Source: Manduca sexta (Eukaryota > Arthropoda > Insecta > Lepidoptera > Sphingidae). From it: a stretch of DNA of 64,000 nt. Each line of letters starts with the position of its first letter. The stretch's first letter is position 1. The stretch spans positions 9,052,001 to 9,116,000 of the forward strand of contig NC_051124.1 of NCBI RefSeq assembly GCF_014839805.1, read 5' to 3'. The notes under the pieces were generated by a model. The model was not told where the DNA came from, ran no database searches, and saw nothing but the letters and a program-made list of their open reading frames with translations. Made by a program: the position numbers and the translations under genes. Below are positions 62,672 through 64,000 of this stretch, in pieces.

Positions 62672-62925
62672 TTGCTGGTGGTAGGATATACTTTATATCC
62701 GCCCGGATAGCAACCACCGTACACAAGGTGTTAAAACCCGCTATAGTGGCTCACGTAAATGTGTCGCGTTCTGGGATCAGCCTATGGATATTCGGTTCCA
62801 ACAGGCCGGCATAATTGTTTCGACTAGCGAGGGATAATCATCTTTCGTTAGACAATATTCTATTGAATCCCACTCTACTATCAGGTGCAGTGGGGTCACT
62901 TAGACATTTTCATAAAAATTGCTAG
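62672..62925 (+). mobile_element. GGTGGT-head retroposon type D, full length
   Basis: TTTGCTGGTGGTAGGATATA, CTTTATATCCGCCCGGATAG, CAACCACCGTACACAAGGTG, GTGTCGCGTTCTGGGATCAG, CAGGCCGGCATAATTGTTTC, ATCATCTTTCGTTAGACAAT, CTATCAGGTGCAGTGGGGTC and a short A-tail. Confidence 0.9.
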
Positions 62926-62929
62926 TAAA

Positions 62930-63400
62930 AAACTATACTCTAAAAAACGTACAAATTTACCACTTATCCCAAATGCAAATTAAATTTGTACAGCTATCTC
63001 CAGAAACCACACAAACACCTAAACATAAAGGTGTTTTATATTAACCCTAAGAATCCCATACATTTTGCCGTCCTAAAAGGGAATTAAATAAAATTGGGCG
63101 CCGGGAAGGGACGCTAGCTTATGACATAAAGACCTGATGTCGCACCCATTTTCAAGTCGGGCCTCTAAGCCCGGCTATTTTATTGGAATTAAGGTTGAAA
63201 TTTTGGAAGAAAGGTCTAGTCGAAATGGGATGGAATTTATTCTGAACGGCATAGTATGGGTAGATGTCGAATGAAGCTGATTAAAAAATTCTGGGATATG
63301 CCTATACATACAAATATTTGTGTATATTTAATTTGTATAGAGTAATATAATTTTTGCGGGACCCAGTTTGTGAATATACAGTTAACTCGAAGTATTTGTT
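62930..63400. other. Unclassified DNA
   Basis: GC-richer at 63090-63175: GGGCGCCGGGAAGGGACGCT and a hairpin AGTCGGGC / GCCCGGCT at 63154-63175. Possibly a repeat end; not recognised. Confidence 0.35.
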
Positions 63401-63402
63401 AT

Positions 63403-63843
63403 TGTCAGAAGGTTCTTATGAAAGATAAAATTCAAAAAAAATGCGCGGAAAATTTAAGAAAACTTAAGGTTATAGCTCAAGGTCCATTTTCATACATTTT
63501 GTTTCACCTTTAATCTGGGTAACTAAACAAGTATTGGCAAGTAAAGAATTTAAATTCACGTCTAGTTAGTGATTAGTTCTCGCAGTTGAAAGAAAAACGT
63601 AAAAATAATTAATAATCATGGATATTTCGGCCTTTAAAATTTAATATGACGAAATTTTGAATAAACTGTATGAAATGGAACTGAACTGAACAAAATGTAT
63701 GAAATGGACCTTGAGGTATCGCCTTAACGAAAATATTAATTTTATAAATAACTGTCAATTGTTTGAAATAACTGTCAATGATTGTCAGAATGAGCGCTGC
63801 AAATTCAAAGTTATGACGGGACTACGTCTGTCGGGTCAACTAG
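63403..63843 (+). mobile_element. Helitron family G with internal inverted repeat, 5' truncated
   Basis: Enters at TTGTTATTGTCAGAAGGTTC, contains the core also found at 14870, then an inverted arm (63688-63728) that mirrors the sequence before the core, and ends TACGTCTGTCGGGTCAACTAG|T. The expected first 75 bases of the family are missing. Confidence 0.85.
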
Positions 63844-63844
63844 T

Positions 63845-64000
63845 TGGTAGTAAATATAGACTTTCTGCCTTATAAAATAGAAACCACAATGGGTCAACGC
63901 AACATAAACGACTTAGTCTACCCCAGCAGGTTAGCCAATATATCATCCATCCTTAACTCTGAACTTCTTAGCATAGCGCTCCTGTCAAAAGCACAAGCGT
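63845..64000. other. Right edge, nothing recognised
   Basis: Too short to classify. Confidence 0.5.

Noticed and set aside
63154..63175. GC hairpin before T-run as a bacterial terminator
   Set aside because: Context is animal nuclear DNA; no adjacent gene.

Overview
The window is nuclear DNA from an animal, almost certainly a moth or butterfly. It is AT-rich and no open frame in it reads as an intact gene: the longest frames are about 145 codons and lie in repeats. The lepidopteran call rests on the repeats: short tRNA-headed retroposons with the GAGGAAACCTGCA body and GCAGTGGG tail, Lep1-type Helitrons (TC...CTAG, inserted between A and T), RTE-type LINE 3' ends with a TGATGA tail, and GGTGGT-headed poly-A retroposons like an abundant Bombyx repeat. 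All family names come from memory of the sequences; no search was run. The window is best read as intergenic or long-intron DNA that has collected transposons for a long time.

Layout. 1-9 kb: a SINE pair at the edge, one possible Cys-rich exon (475-732, minus), two GGTGGT-head repeats, an RTE tail and a fold-back element. 9-25 kb: dense SINEs, three kinds of Helitron, two RTE tails, and a hAT-like element broken by a later retroposon. 25-29 kb: mostly unique AT-rich DNA with one perfect fold-back near 28.6 kb. 29.8-32.9 kb: two 99 percent identical 352-bp direct repeats bracket about 2.3 kb with a 213-bp tandem array, an LTR-element-like structure without coding capacity. 33-43 kb: Helitrons, a pair of MITEs of which one carries a SINE with a clear target duplication, a repeat-free GC-richer block with regulatory-looking motifs (38.4-39.5 kb), a Helitron holding a five-unit 123-bp minisatellite, and a perfect 41-bp-arm hairpin. 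43-54 kb: sparse repeats, several fold-backs, a decayed LINE end. 54-64 kb: retroposons, a LINE tail nested in a retroposon, three Helitron types side by side, and a Helitron with a 40-bp internal inverted repeat.

No cellular genes can be seen working together. What can be read is the traffic of mobile DNA. Short retroposons appear to borrow LINE machinery: SINE-A ends in the same sequence as the RTE LINE. Non-autonomous Helitrons depend on a helicase source outside the window, and several nested insertions give a relative order of events. I found no tRNA, rRNA, CRISPR array or recognisable conserved protein-coding exon.
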